Origin: Podocnemis expansa
Taxonomy: Eukaryota > Chordata > Testudines > Podocnemididae
Reading direction: 5' to 3'
DNA length: 64,000 bases
Assembly: GCA_007922195.1 (NCBI GenBank)
Contig: ML681995.1
Coordinates: 21,611,722-21,675,721, forward strand
The stretch's first letter is position 1; each line of letters begins with the position of its first letter. The notes beneath the pieces are model-generated. The model was not told the DNA's origin, searched no databases, and worked only from the letters and a program-made list of their open reading frames with translations. Made by a program: the position numbers and the translations under genes. This document shows, piece after piece, positions 47,333 through 59,337 of the stretch.

Positions 47333-47650
47333 ATTTGGTATGCCGAGTGCACCAGGACCTTTGTAGAAATCTGGCCCTTTGCCCAGAAGCATCATTGCTC
47401 CTGCCACTGCCAGCCCGGCTCCCGATCCCCAGCCAGGGACGGGGCCAGGTGAGACAGTGACTGACGTGAGCATCTGGCCTGGGAGCGGCAAGGCCCACTG
47501 CGGCCAGCCTGGACCTGGATACCCAGCTTGGGCTGGGGCTGGGAGAGGAAGGGGCACCCTGGGCATTCAGGGCACTGGCGCTGGGACTTGGGGCACATGC
47601 CCCGTGTGCTAGGCACCAGCAACTTCCCTGCCTTTGCCTCCTGCAGGCAA
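47333..47650. other. GC-rich block of unknown nature
   Basis: About 300 GC-rich bases in AT-rich surroundings, containing several CpG. There is no convincing reading frame, terminal repeat or target duplication. It could be a CpG island or part of an unrecognised repeat. A candidate 3' splice acceptor-like CTTTGCCTCCTGCAG lies at about 47632, but no exon follows that I can support. Confidence 0.35.
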
Positions 47651-48231
47651 TGTAAAAACACTGTGCAAAACCAGGAACATATCACATTCATCTGCTGCAC
47701 AGGTATGAATGGTACCTACCTCTATTACTACAGAATTCTGAGTTAAGACTTTGTTGTGAATTGTGTACTACAGAGATTTTGTATGTGTTTGAGCTGGAGG
47801 TGAACTGCTTGGGGAGGAGTGTCCGTGGGTGGTTAGTAGATGTGAGGATGTCAAGGTATGTTAATAGAGGTCTCTTTCTTTGGTCATTTTCCTACTCTGA
47901 CAGATTTGTGTTGGTAGGTTTTCCACTGATAACAACTGTATCTGGCTGTTAATGAAGGTTTTAGGGGGAGGCAGGGAAAGGCAAGCAGCAGGAAGAAATG
48001 TAAGCAATATGTAGCACAATAATGCAGAAAATGATTCACACAGTTGGTTGAAGGTCTACTATAGTCTGAGTTGCCTGACCACTGTTTTGGGACCTAACAT
48101 AGCTTAAGTTGCTTGTTTGACTATTCTGGCCTCTGTCGCCTGACATCATCCAACTGGCAGAGAGAAACAGGAATACTGAGTAACCTTTCAGATACTTCAG
48201 TTTCTGCATACCACAGCGCATAATGGCTGCG
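47651..48231. other. Unassigned sequence
   Basis: Nothing recognised. Confidence 0.3.
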
Positions 48232-48618
48232 TCTACACTACAGGGCTCAGTTAAGCTGGCCTAATAAGGTTTTCTTTAAGCCAACTTAAAGTAGACCATA
48301 TTAAGTGGGCTTAGAACATCCACACTCAAAATGCCAGGAGACTGCCCACGTCCATACTAGCAGCTTCTAGGTCGCCTTAGGAGAGGTGCATTGTAGGTAC
48401 CTGGCCCACAGTGCACCACAGCAGAAGGGCCCCTCTCTCCTGACCACTCCTTTCCTACAGGAAGTGAGTGACCATACCAGGGAGCCCAAGGAGGTCAGGG
48501 AGCTTGACGTGGCCCAGAAATGTGCCAGCACAGCACTCCACACCCTCCCTGCATTGCCCAGACTCCTCCAGCTCTGGCCCAGGTACTGTAAGGCAAAGTC
48601 CCAATACAGGGGCAGGGT

Positions 48619-48767
48619 GCAGCAGTTGTTAATATTCAAACTCTGGGAAACAGCACACAGAAGAAGGTGAAGTCAAATCAACTGTTGTAATGGGAAAAAA
48701 TTCCATAGTCATGATTCAATCCAATTTTCACACAATCTAATCTAAAAGAAAGAGCAATTTTTCATTT

Positions 48768-48811
<44 letters not shown>

Positions 48812-49035
48812 TGTGCTGTTTGCCAGTGTTTGAATCTTAACAAGTGCTTTGATTTACTGTTACAGTGTGACCTGATCCTCTGCTTTACACACCCCTGCAT
48901 TTAGTTTCCTCTTATTCTGGAAGTTCCGCCATCTTCAAACCACCTGATGACGTGGGAATTTCTCCCATGAAAGCTCATGTGTAAATAAATTTGTTAATCT
49001 TAAAAAGTGCCACAGGACTCCTCGTTTGTTTTACA
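48619..49035. mobile_element. Inverted Penelope-like fragments inside the family D element
   Basis: Bases 48619-48705 (GTTGTTAATATTCAAACTCT to TTGTAATGGGAAAAAATTCC) match the minus-strand PLE at 11705-11985. From about 48813 to 49035 the same element runs on the plus strand (GTGTTTGAATCTTAACAAGT to GTGCCACAGGACTCCTCGTT). A (TTTC)12 array at 48765-48812 lies between them. Confidence 0.78.
48765..48812 (+). repeat. (TTTC)12 microsatellite
   Basis: Twelve tandem TTTC units between the two PLE fragments. Confidence 0.97.
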
Positions 49036-49518
49036 GCAATATCAGAGGGATTGGGCTGAGAAGGGAAGAGACATGCAGTGTTGGGCTGGAGAAGGGCAAG
49101 GGGAGAGACACAAGAGGTCAGGCTGAGAAGAAGGAGATGCGGAGTCAGGCTAAGAAGGCGAGAGACTCTGGATCAGGTTGGGAGAAGGTGACATGGGCTG
49201 TAGTGCTAGGATACAGGGCTCAGGGGCTGGGGCTAAGAGGTAGGGGCTTTTGATGTGTTGCACACAGCTGGGAATGCTCCCAGGTGTGTTGTGCCTTCTC
49301 TCCAGCCCTCATCTCCGTGTTTCAGATAGCTAGGAGGCCAATTAAGTTGACTTAGGCCAACTCCTGGGCTACATTGGCTATAGTCAACTTAATAAAGTTG
49401 ACCAAGAAATTAAATCAACTTAACTAGTGATAATTATTAAATTGACTTAAGCAAATGCTTAAGTCAACTTAATTTCTAAGTATAGGCTGGGCTTTGTTTA
49501 AATCAACTTAAACCCATA

Positions 49519-50254
49519 GGGTGTGTTCACACAGGCTTCTTATTTCAAAACAACAGAGGTTGTTTCGAAATAAGAAACAGCATGTCCACACGACGTACCC
49601 CCATTTTGAAACAAGGGGTTTGCTTCTTTCGAAATGGGAGCCGTGTTCCGAAACAGCTTAAACCTCCTTCCGTTTTGAAACAAGGTTGTTTTGAAACCAG
49701 TGGTTTCAAAACAACCCCGTGGGGACATGTTGTTGCGGAACAAACTGTTCCGAATCAACATTTGACCTTTCTCCCAGGGTGCTAAGCACCCTGGGAGGAA
49801 GAACCACCCCCTCAGCACCCTGGCCAGGGAACCCTCAGCACCCTGGCCAGGGAACCCTCAGCACCCTGGCCAGGGTGCTGAGGAGTGTCCCCTGGCTGGC
49901 AGAGGGGGACTGCAGACCCCCGCGGGCTGAAGTGGAGCAGGGCACTTCACCCCGCGGGGGTCTCCCGCACCGACCAGGGCGGGGTTGGGGGTTCCCGACT
50001 CAGCCGCCGGGGTCTGCAGCCCTCTGCAGACCCCTGCAGGGTGAGCTGCCGGCTCCTCTCACCCCGCAGGGGTCTGCAGCCCCCCCGAAGCGAAATAGCA
50101 CGTCCACACTGTGGACATGCTATTTCATTTCCCTTATTTCAAAGAGACTTTTTTGTCTTTCAAAATAAGGTGTTTCAAAATAACACATTATTTCAAAACA
50201 GCTTATTTCAAAATGTCTTGTTTTGAAACAAGCACTTTGTGTGTGAACATAGCC
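49519..50254. mobile_element. Palindrome-rich MITE, family B, nested (736 bp)
   Basis: The ends GGGTGTGTTCACACA and TGTGTGAACATAGCC are flanked by a perfect ATA duplication (49516-49518 and 50255-50257). The outer parts carry GTTTCGAAAC-type palindromes and the core is GC-rich, including a three-fold repeat of CTCAGCACCCTGGCCAGGG near 49811-49882. The segment CGAAATAGCA ... TGCTATTTC is shared with the copy at 34779-35507. Confidence 0.92.
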
Positions 50255-50274
50255 ATAGTGTAAACATACCCAAT

Positions 50275-53200
50275 AAGATGAAACATAACATGTATGCTTG
50301 CAGCTATACATAGGAATGATGGGAATAAATAGTTATCCTTGAACATCTGGAGGTATGTTTTCTCTCTGCCAAGGGGTGTATTTTCTCACTGCCCCTCCTA
50401 TCATCTGATTTTTTTTGATGATCCCTATAGTCTTGGTGAGAATAGAATATAGTTAAGGGTGAGAACACAATGTAGGTAATAGTGTGTAATAATTAATAGC
50501 TAGGTAATGAGGTGAAAATTATTTATAGAAAGGTATAAAAATATGAAAAGAGACCACTTGGACAAAGCGGTGTGCTCCATCAACACTTGATTCCATTGGC
50601 ATTGCTGCCGATCAGACAAGAAGATCAAATGACTCCCTGGAAGAGCCCCTGAGGAAAGGTGTTTCTTTACAGAGCCTTCTGAGAGGCTTCTTAGCTCTCC
50701 AGGCTTAGTGTGTATAATATATTGTAGTTAATTTTAGGCTTTGTATTTAACTAGAAGACCTTGCACATTAAGCCTTATTGATCTGCAAATAAGGCATGCC
50801 ATATCTCACTTGTAACTCCCTCACTTTTCTTCCTTGTTCACTTGGGAGCAGGCAACACTCATGTGGGCACAGCCACACCTAAATGATGACAAAGAGATCC
50901 TGAGTTTCCCAATGATGATATTGGATTGTGGGAATCCTCTATCCACTCCTCTGCTGTAGTCCTTTTGCTTTTCAAGAAATTAAATTTGGTAGTGCTTCCA
51001 GCTGGCTGGATCCAGTGCACGCTCAGTGGTGTGCCTTGGAACCCTCCAGGACTAAATCCATGCAGCTGAGAATAATCTGTGGGATGGGTCTAATCCAGCT
51101 TTACTAATTATATATACAATAAACTCAAGGTACTAAATTGCATATAACAGAGCTTTATTTAACAAAGAACTTATCGTAACAGGATGGAATTGAATATTAC
51201 TACTAATTTAAATACACAGGGGCAAATAAATCAGTGGACAGAAGCAGAATACAGTTTAAAGGAAACTTATCTAACTGGTGCTTTTATAGCTCTTTTTCCC
51301 CAAGTGCACACTCCCCCGAGTTCAGAACCCCGACCCCTTGCTCGTGTGGGCATGTGTGGAGGTTTAATGAAGGAGATAAGGCAGCACGCTGCTGGTCCAG
51401 TGTATCCACTCAGAAGCATGCTGAAGATCCAGAGTGAGCCCAACCAAATGCCTGTAGTCCTGGCCCTGGTCCAAAGGGACTGTCACGCTGCCTCCCCTCA
51501 GGCCCAGTCAGTGTCTCAGCAGACTCCCTTGCTTTACAAGCCCTGCTCCAAATTGAAGGCGGAAAGAGACAGACAGACACACCCTCAATGCAGATCCAGC
51601 TCAGCCAGCTCTAGGCTCAGACCCTGCTTTGGGCTGAGTAAGGTCACCAACCTCTGAAGATCCCTGCTTGATTGAGCCTCCAGCAGTCTCAGGAACCCCA
51701 GGAGCAGCCTTGGGCACCCCAGAAGCAGTCACCAGCAGCTTCCAGATTCAGCCATGTCCACTCTCTCCCAGTGGAGACCCACTTTGTTCCCTCTGTGATT
51801 CCTGAGGGGCCAGGAGGGTCTGTCTCCCTTTTCCAAGGGATCATGGGAGTTGTAGTCCCTCAGTGGAAGAAGTTACAGCACATAGGAACTGCTTAAATGT
51901 TAATGTCCTACTTGAATTCAAAGGCCCCTAAAGTACAGGATGCCTAAACACTGACACACTGATAACCAAGCAGTCCTGTATCAGCAAGTCCTGTACTTGC
52001 TGAGGCAGCTGAGTTACCCAAGGTTTCTTAACCCAGTAACTTCTAGTCTCTGCAAGATGATATCAGACAATAAACCAAAAGGAAACACAGAAGCTTTGCT
52101 TGTTATATGGTTGGCAGAAGACAAGTCAGAACCAAATTCTTATTTACTTAAAAGCCTTACTTCTGGTCCCCAGCAAACCCCTGTGGGGTTATCTTCTTCA
52201 TTGTTCCTGCTTATTAGCTTTAAGCAACACAATACAACAGGTGATTAGAGTACTCTCTAAAACTTAATATTACACTCACAAGCCTGAGGCAGTTTTTGGT
52301 CAGTTTTCAGTTGATTCAGCCATAGATTTCCAGATGACTGGTCCTTTGGTCTGCACCTGGGGATCTTTCAATGTGATCAACTGCTTTAAGCTTGCTACTT
52401 CTCTCTTGTATCCCAGAAGCTACAGAGACATGTCAGTCAAGAAAAATGTTACCTAGCCGACGAAGCAAAATTAATCTCTGGGCAGAAGCAAGTTACAGGC
52501 ATGCCAGTAAACAAAAATTAAGCAAGCAACATTGAGTTGTTAGTTTAGTAGCTAGATTTACCCATGGCTGCAGTTCTAAAATATACCCACACTTCCTGCT
52601 TCACAGACATCTGACCCAGCATATTCAGAGAAAGAGAAGGCACCAAATCAAGCTTATTTCATGTGTCCATTGTTTGGAACCTGTTTGCCTAATTTTATTG
52701 TAAGCTTTTGCAGAGGTCTGAAAATGACTAAAGGCAGCAAGTTGGATAATTAAAAATCTATCCTAATATCTCGCAGCAGCTTGGACGCCCAGCTGATTGC
52801 TAAAATGCCCCTTTTACAACTGGTCCAGAGAAGCCATTTGCCAGGTGAAGGTTGCCACGGATACCATTTTAATCACAACCCATGAATTCGGTAAGAGGGG
52901 AGCAGCTTTGAGTTCCATCTTAGATTCTACAGTAGCTCCAGACCCAAGGAAAACCAGCACAACTGCCAGCTGCCCTGGCCCCATCACATCCCAAGCCGGT
53001 TCCAGATTTCTGAACAATGCAAAGGCTGCAGGCAGCTTGGGCTGCTGTATGCTCACCAGGGAGGATTTTCAACTTCCAGTACTTCTTTGAGCACAGTCGA
53101 ATAGGCCTGTTCTATCTATCATTCCTTTGATATTGCATGAAGTTATGTATGTTTCCAATTATAAACTGCAGCAAATAAACAGGGCAATTTGACTTAGAAG

Positions 53201-55503
53201 TGTCAACGCACCTAAAGAAAAGCCTTAGAGGGTCACCTTAAGTATTCAAACCACCTATTCTCCAAAATAAGGTCACATCTTCTCTGGTTAATTCATCACT
53301 ATTCATTAGAAATTTCCTTAAGTATTTGAAAAGTTGCTTAGCTGAATTAACTGGTTTGTGCAATATCTAGATAACTGAGATTGTACAATGCATATTGGTA
53401 TGAGGATAGTAAATACAGTTTTTATTTAACCATGGCTTGCGCTACTTACAACACTTACCACACCAGAATGCATCAGTGTTCAGGCTGCATTTTCAGGAGA
53501 CAGTGCAAAGAGAATTCTAACAGTTCTCCAAAATGTATTAAAATGCACACCAGAGCTACCGACATTAGTGGAAGACATCATATGACATCTGAAGTAAAGG
53601 AAAATTGGAAAAAATATACTGTGATGAGAGTTCACGAAGGGTAAGTCTGACAAAAATGGTGAGAAAATAAGTTCAAACTAGGAGTTTCTCCATATCTCAA
53701 CTATTTTGTAGTTTGACTGAGAAAAGAGACTAGTGATTGTGATTCTGATGCATTTTATTAAGGACACACAGAGAATACTGAGAGGTGGCCTAGACCTGAT
53801 ATAAATCATTCGATACCTCAGTTTACATAAGAGTGATGATTTAAAGTATGTGCAGTCCCCTTGAAATTTCAGAATCACAGCCTTTTCGTGTCACTCCGTG
53901 AAGGTTTTAGAAAGGTTGATGTAGGCATTTTCAGGAGTAGAGGAATGAACGGATAGGATTTGATTTGGAGAAACTTAATGTGGAAGGAATTGCAGCAATG
54001 TCACCTGGTGCATCACAATGTTTTTACAAATCTGTCAGGGGTTTTCCAAGTCCCTCTGGTGTGATTACTTCGCAGCCTGTAGAACAATTAACAGCCGTCA
54101 CCGAAGAAATGGAGCAGCAGCTGCTTTGAAGCTGCAATGGGCATTTGTCATGGTTGTATTACTTTTTAAAATTATGTTGAAAGTGGGAGAGCAATTAATT
54201 TACTATAGCTAAAGCTGATTAGCAGTGGGATGATTTTTTTTTTTTAAACAGGATATTCAGCAGAAGAGATGCTGGGCCATATGTTGTGTATCTGTTTGTT
54301 TAGCTTTGCCCTTTAACTTTTGCTCAAAAACATAACATATGGGTTTCATCTTCTGCTGGTACACAAACAGCCCAGAGTGGCTTGTGGAAACAGTAATGAC
54401 AGGCGTGTAGGGACAGTGACAGATGGTCAGTGACAGTGTACGTAGTGACAGACAGGCAGAGACACAAAATGAAATAAATAAAACATTTCCTCTGCGCGCC
54501 CCCCATACCGAAACAGTAAAACCCAACAACAATAAACTATGTTCCATCATGTTCCAAGCCCCAATGTTCCCTATTGTGAACAGTAGCTTGGGAAATGATT
54601 AATTGCTACAGCTGACTAGATTCTCAGCTGGGCTACCCTGACATCAACAGACTTAAGTTGATTTAGAACAGCAAAGAATAACTCCTTGCTCTAATCTGAG
54701 CGATGATAAATTTTTGGAGTGACCAGTTAGAGGTAGCAATACCTCAGCCAATCTTTTCTGTCTTGTAAGGTAAGTCCGCCAAGAAATATAGAGATGCCAT
54801 GCTTTCTGTATTCTGTGTACTCTTTACGCAATCGTTTGCAATGCATTCTGGGTAGTAAAAACAACAGAGGAGTACAGAACAAGGCATAGTCTCAGACTAT
54901 AGTTGAGAAGTCGTGTTACCTAATTTCTGTACTCAGTTTCTTTGCTAAGGTTCGCCTTTGGATTGGTCTTGCTTGTCAGTAAGATAGTACACTGGTGTTT
55001 CTGATGTGACCCTAACATATATCAAATTTACAATATTTTTTATTTTACCTTTAAGACAAATTATGCTTTGGGAAAGATGAGTCTTTGAAGATGTTGTGCT
55101 GTATGGAGCTAAACACAGAATTGATATATGAAGGTTTGAGGATGGCTGCAGACTAAATGTGCAGGAAAAGGTTCAATGCTAGAAAAACACTGAACAAAAC
55201 ATATTTTTACAATTTGCAGGTTCATCTCAGATGGCTGCTGATTTCTCTGAAAAATGGAAAATGATCTGACAAAACCAAAAATAATATATAAACAGTTGTT
55301 TTGCATGAGAAAAGAAGAATGGAACAGGAAGAAACATTCCTCTGTAAAAATGGTTAGATTTCACTAAGTTATGCAAAATTCAGGAAAATTCACATTTGCC
55401 AAGGCAAAGCCTTACTATCTCTTTTTCAGTGGATTTGTCCAGAAACAAATCAACACACGTTTGTGAATATTCATGAAAATCCCAGGTTTTCATTTGAACA
55501 CTT
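50275..55503. other. Long unassigned stretch
   Basis: No gene, RNA gene or clear element. The sub-region 51850-51870 (ATCATGGGAGTTGTAGTCCC) resembles a fragment seen in many vertebrate repeats. Bases 52620-52960 and 54000-54215 are complex and largely free of repeats, and could be conserved noncoding DNA. Frames at 51184-51657 and 53381-53644 (+) have no recognised domains. Confidence 0.3.
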
Positions 55504-56009
55504 AAAGGCTATGTCCATACATACATGGTTAAATTGATTTAACTTGAATCGATTTAACCAAATCACTATAAAAATCATTAAATCAATTTAAGTTAAATTG
55601 ATTTAACAGGTCCACACCAAAAAAACCCAAATCCAGCTAGCATGTCTGGACACAGGACTTGCTAGTTTGATTCAGGAGAGGGGCACTATCCAAGGTGTGG
55701 CAACATGGCCCCCTGGCAGGGCCATGTCCTCAGCCAATCCCATTAAAGGAGGAACTGAGCTCTGCTCCCTGTCAGTTCTCGCTGGCCGAAGACTGTGAGA
55801 GAGAAAGGTACGGATGCTCCCAGGCTCCCATATCATTGCTGAGCAGCAGCTAGGCCGTCTGGTAGCCTGCAGGGTGCCCTCCTGCATTGGGACACACTGT
55901 TCCTGGACCTCGATAGCCCTGAGGCTGAGGCCTTTACTATCCTATATTGCTCGGCCTCAGAGTGGCCTTAGCTCCCCTCCCACCCCGTGCCACAACACAT
56001 CTGGGCACA

Positions 56010-56990
56010 GGAGACCAGCACAGACTGGTGGGAGCAGGTTTTGCTGGGTACCTGGAGCAATGAACAGTGGCGGAGGAACTTTAGGATGAGTAGGAAGGCC
56101 TTCACCCACCTGCTCACAGAGCTCGCCCCATTCCTGTGCTGAAGAGACATGATAATAAGAGCTGCCGTCCCTGTGGACAAGAAAGCGGCCATTGTTTTCT
56201 GGAAGATGGCCACTCCTGGGTCCTGCAGGTCCGTGGCACACCCATTCAGCGTCTGGAGGTACCTCACTGGGGAACTTCTGCTCCAGGTTTCAAGCACCAT
56301 CAATGTGGTCCTGCTGCCACTCCTCATCATCCCAGGTGAGCTGCAAGACACCATCGCCAGCATTGCAACCCTTGGGTTTCCAAACTGCGTGGGGATACTT
56401 GGTGCCACCCACCTCCCCATGCGAGCTCCGGAGCACAGTGCAGCCGAGTACTGCAATCACAAGGGGTATCACTCATCATCCTGCAGGCCCTTGTGGACCA
56501 CTGGGGCATCTTCAAAACAGCTATGTTGGATGGCCAGGGAGGGTGCATGATGCCAGGGTGTTCCCTAACTCCACCCTGTACGAGTGCATGGAGACGGGCA
56601 CCTTCTTCCCCCCACCCAGTAACATCACCTTTGGGGAAGTGGAGGTGCCCGATCTCATTGCTGCTGATGTGGCTTAACCCCTTCACCCATGGCTCATGCG
56701 CCCCTACAGGGGACCCCTTGACACCAGCTGCCAGCTTTTTAACTGCTGCCTGAACCACTGCTGCCAGGTGGTGGAGTGGGCATTTGGCAGAGTGAAAGCC
56801 CACTGGAGGTGCTTTCTCACATGCCTCCACCTCAAGGAGGACGCTACACCAGAGGTCATCAGTGCGTGTGTGGTCCTGCATAATCTCTGTGAGCTGCAGG
56901 GTGAGACAGTAGCTGCCATCTGGGAGGCCAAAGCACAGGTTGTCGCTGGCTGTTTCCAGCAAAGGGAAGCTGTGGCCCTGAGAGAGTGAG
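56010..56990 (+). pseudogene. Harbinger DDE transposase (HARBI1-like), inactivated
   Basis: The protein would cut and join the element ends. Plus-strand pieces in order: TDWWEQVLLGTWSNEQWRRN with FRMSRKAFTHLLTELAPFL (helix-turn-helix side, 56010-56142), then AAVPVDKKAAIVFWKMATPG, GFPNCVGILGATHLPM, GWPGRVHDARVFPNSTLYEC, PDLIAADVA, PLHPWLMRPYRGP and VVEWAFGRVKAHWRCF with VISACVVLHNLCE. The second Asp (56549-56551) and the Glu (56774-56776) are present. The first Asp, expected in an IDGTH-like motif, is replaced by Gly (56401-56403). There are two frame changes between about 56465 and 56510, and an in-frame TAA at 56675-56677. The copy is therefore inactive. Confidence 0.88.
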
Positions 56991-57180
56991 CACTGCAGAG
57001 GTCAATTATTATGTGTGATGCTGTGAAGGACCTTATCCTTGGTGAGGACGAGTGAGGTTTGGGCCCACGCCAACACCCCCCACTCCCCTGTCCTGATGCA
57101 GCCAGCCCCCACGCACCCACCCACAGCCTGAACCTCACCCAATAAATTTATCAGCAGAAGTCTTTACAGTTTAAGAATTT

Positions 57181-58810
57181 TTATTTACAATAAGGGGGAG
57201 GGGGTTTGGCAAAGATGGGCTTGGGAGGCAGTAATGGGATTTGGAATTTTGAGGGGAGAATTGGGGGGTGGGTATCCCACTGGAGGACGGGGATCTGGAT
57301 GGGGGTTTGTGGACTTTGGAAGATTGGGGGCACTATGTGGAGCTGTACTGGGCCTGTGGCCCACCGTACTGTGGCCTTCTCCAAGGCCAGCCTGGGTCTG
57401 GGGGCACCTGCAGCGAAGTTCAGCAGCCTCTGAGGTGAGCTCCCTCAACTGGCAGGGGAGCTAGGTGTGCCACAATGCGCCACAGGCTTGACACGATGTC
57501 CTGGATGGCGATGCTAAGGGTTTGCAGTATGTTGGTCTGCTGCTCCGTTGCCAGGCTCTGTTGCTACAGCGCGGTGACCACATGGTCGTCAGCATCAGCT
57601 GCTCGCTGGAGCTGCTGGATGGTGGCATCCTGGTGGTGGGCTAGCTGCTCCTGCCATGCCCGTGATGACTCCTCTGCTCCTTGGCCCAGCTCCAGGATGC
57701 TCGCAAGGAGCTCGTCCCGGGTCCAGCAGACCCAGCCGCTCCGCTGGGAGGTGGCTGGTGAGCTCCCTTGAGTGGCATGATGGGTGCCTCTGCAAGCTGC
57801 TGGAGGGAGATGGAAAACTAGATTAGCCCCTTCTGTCAGCTACCTTTGGCTATGTGTGGCCTGTTGGCAGGAAAAACTTTCACCCTGACTGTCCCCAGGC
57901 TTCCAGGTCTGTGTCCTGTGGGGCACTGGTACAAAGACACAGCCATGCAATGTCGACATTGGTGTGTGGCTGTCAGCCTTAGACATGGCCAAGGGATTCT
58001 ACCAAAGCCACGTGCCAGCAGTGTGGGCTGCAGGCTTTTGGCTGTCGAGTTTGGCATGTCAGGTTTCTGCCAGCCCTCTGCTGAGTGGCCCACACCCTGT
58101 CTGGGCCCAAGACCCTGCATTTCCCAGAGGCCACGTTCCCCCCTCAGTGCCCATGCCCCTGGTATGCTGTGCCCTGCCTGCATTGGGTGGGACAACACTC
58201 ACCAATAGGTATCCCAGATCTTCTTCATGACGTCCTCTTATCTGTGTCTTCCTCCATGGGTGGTACGTGCTCGGTTTCCTCCTCCCCCTCCTTGTGGGGG
58301 GGTGGTGGCTCCCTCTTCCCGGGCATGGAAGAGCTCTGGACTGCCTGGGGGGGCTGCTGGTGTCCTTGAGCCCCCGTGATTGCTGGTGTTTCTGACATCC
58401 AGGGATGCCTCGGCATCCATGGAGCCTCCTTCTGGGGGGGGGGTGGCCAGGGAGGAGCGCTCTGCAGAGTCAAGGGTCCTAGTGGGGAGTTTGCTGGGCC
58501 CTTGCCCAGGGAAGGCATGGAGCGCCTCGTAAAAGGTGCAGTTGGTGGTGCTTGCTGCCCCCTGGTGCTGCCTCGCCTCCCTCACTTGGGCATAGTCCTG
58601 GTGCAGGACTTTTACTTTTGCACACACCTGCTCAGTGCTGTGGTGGTGTCCCCAGGCTGACATTGCTGTGGCAATGGCTGCATAGATGTCACGGTTCAGG
58701 TGCCTTGCCTGGAACCGTGCATAGATATCATCTGTGCCCCAGATGCCTGTGAGGCATCAGGCCTTGTCGTAGGTCCATACAGGAGCCCTCTGACACTGTG
58801 GGGCTGAGAT
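57181..58810 (-). pseudogene. Harbinger Myb/SANT-like accessory protein, inactivated
   Basis: In Harbinger elements this partner binds DNA and brings the transposase to the ends and to the nucleus. On the minus strand from about 58790: RAPVWTYDKA, a TGA at 58759-58757, then GIWGTDDIYARFQARHLNRD, IYAAIATAMSAWGHHHSTEQ, VCAKVKVLHQDYAQVREARQ and TTNCTFYEALHAF, a clear trihelix/SANT-type domain with its spaced Trp and Lys/Arg residues. A Pro/Gly/Ser-rich acidic linker follows to about 58230. A second part at 57725-57555 reads RDELLASILELGQGAEESSR and AWQEQLAHHQDATIQQLQRA, the helical C-terminal region, ending at an in-frame TAG. The parts may have been separate exons. A pseudogene overall. Confidence 0.82.
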
Positions 58811-59337
58811 GGCAGCAGCAAGCTTGGCCATGCCTTTAAGTACTCCCTGTGGTGTGCTCTGATCACTGGGGCAAGGGACTTCCTATGAGGGCCAGTGCAC
58901 CCTGGGAGGAAGAAGGTTGGAATGGTGTTAAATCAATTTGACCATTAAATCAAAATAACGTGTCCGCATGGCATTATTTCGATTTAACGGTTTTGATTTG
59001 ACCATCATATCAATATAAAACCTGGTTTTATTATATTAATATGATATCCCTTATAGCAAAATGATGGGGCTCATCATTTCGATATAAGAAACTGTCGTCT
59101 GGACCTACGCCTGTAGACTCAAAATAACCAGCATTATTTCGATTCTACCACTGTGTGAGGACATACCCAAAACGTCTATCCATTTCTTAATTCTTGTTAC
59201 AGGCATTTTCCTACCTTATTTTCCCACAGATCATTTGACGCCCATTGCTTATCTGCTAAGGCAGATAAAGCAAAGGAAGTTGAGGTTGTTTTGTCATGTT
59301 TAATGGAACAATGTTGACAATCTAGATCAGGCGTGGC

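Larger units (their letters stand above)
48235..50271. mobile_element. Harbinger-type element (family D) with two nested insertions
   Basis: The outer ends GGCTGCGTCTACACTA and TAGTGTAAACATACCC are inverted repeats, flanked by a perfect AAT duplication (48232-48234 and 50272-50274). The right part (49330-49515) is rich in TTAAGTTGACTTAA / AAGTCAACTTAA palindromes. It carries an inverted PLE insertion (48619-49035) and a family B MITE (49519-50254). Removing both leaves a nonautonomous element of roughly 0.9 kb with no recognised coding capacity. Confidence 0.82.
55507..59168. mobile_element. Full-length PIF/Harbinger DNA transposon (dead), about 3.66 kb
   Basis: The ends GGCTATGTCCATACA and GTGTGAGGACATACCC are inverted repeats, flanked by AAA on both sides. 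Subterminal regions (55524-55612 and 58925-59150) contain GTTAAATTGATTTAAC / ATTTCGATTTAAC palindromes. The element carries a DDE transposase on the plus strand and a Myb/SANT-like gene on the minus strand, convergent, the two-gene arrangement expected of Harbinger elements. Both genes are broken. Confidence 0.88.

Noticed and set aside
47640..47700. Exon after an acceptor-like CTCCTGCAG
   Set aside because: The following frame is short with no recognisable protein and no donor partner.
53381..53644. 87-codon Cys-containing frame (+) that might be a zinc-binding exon
   Set aside because: The Cys/His spacing does not match a known finger and the flanks lack convincing splice sites.
56290..56962. 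Long minus-strand frame of 211 codons at 56327-56962
   Set aside because: Antisense shadow of the Harbinger transposase, which has recognisable motifs on the plus strand.
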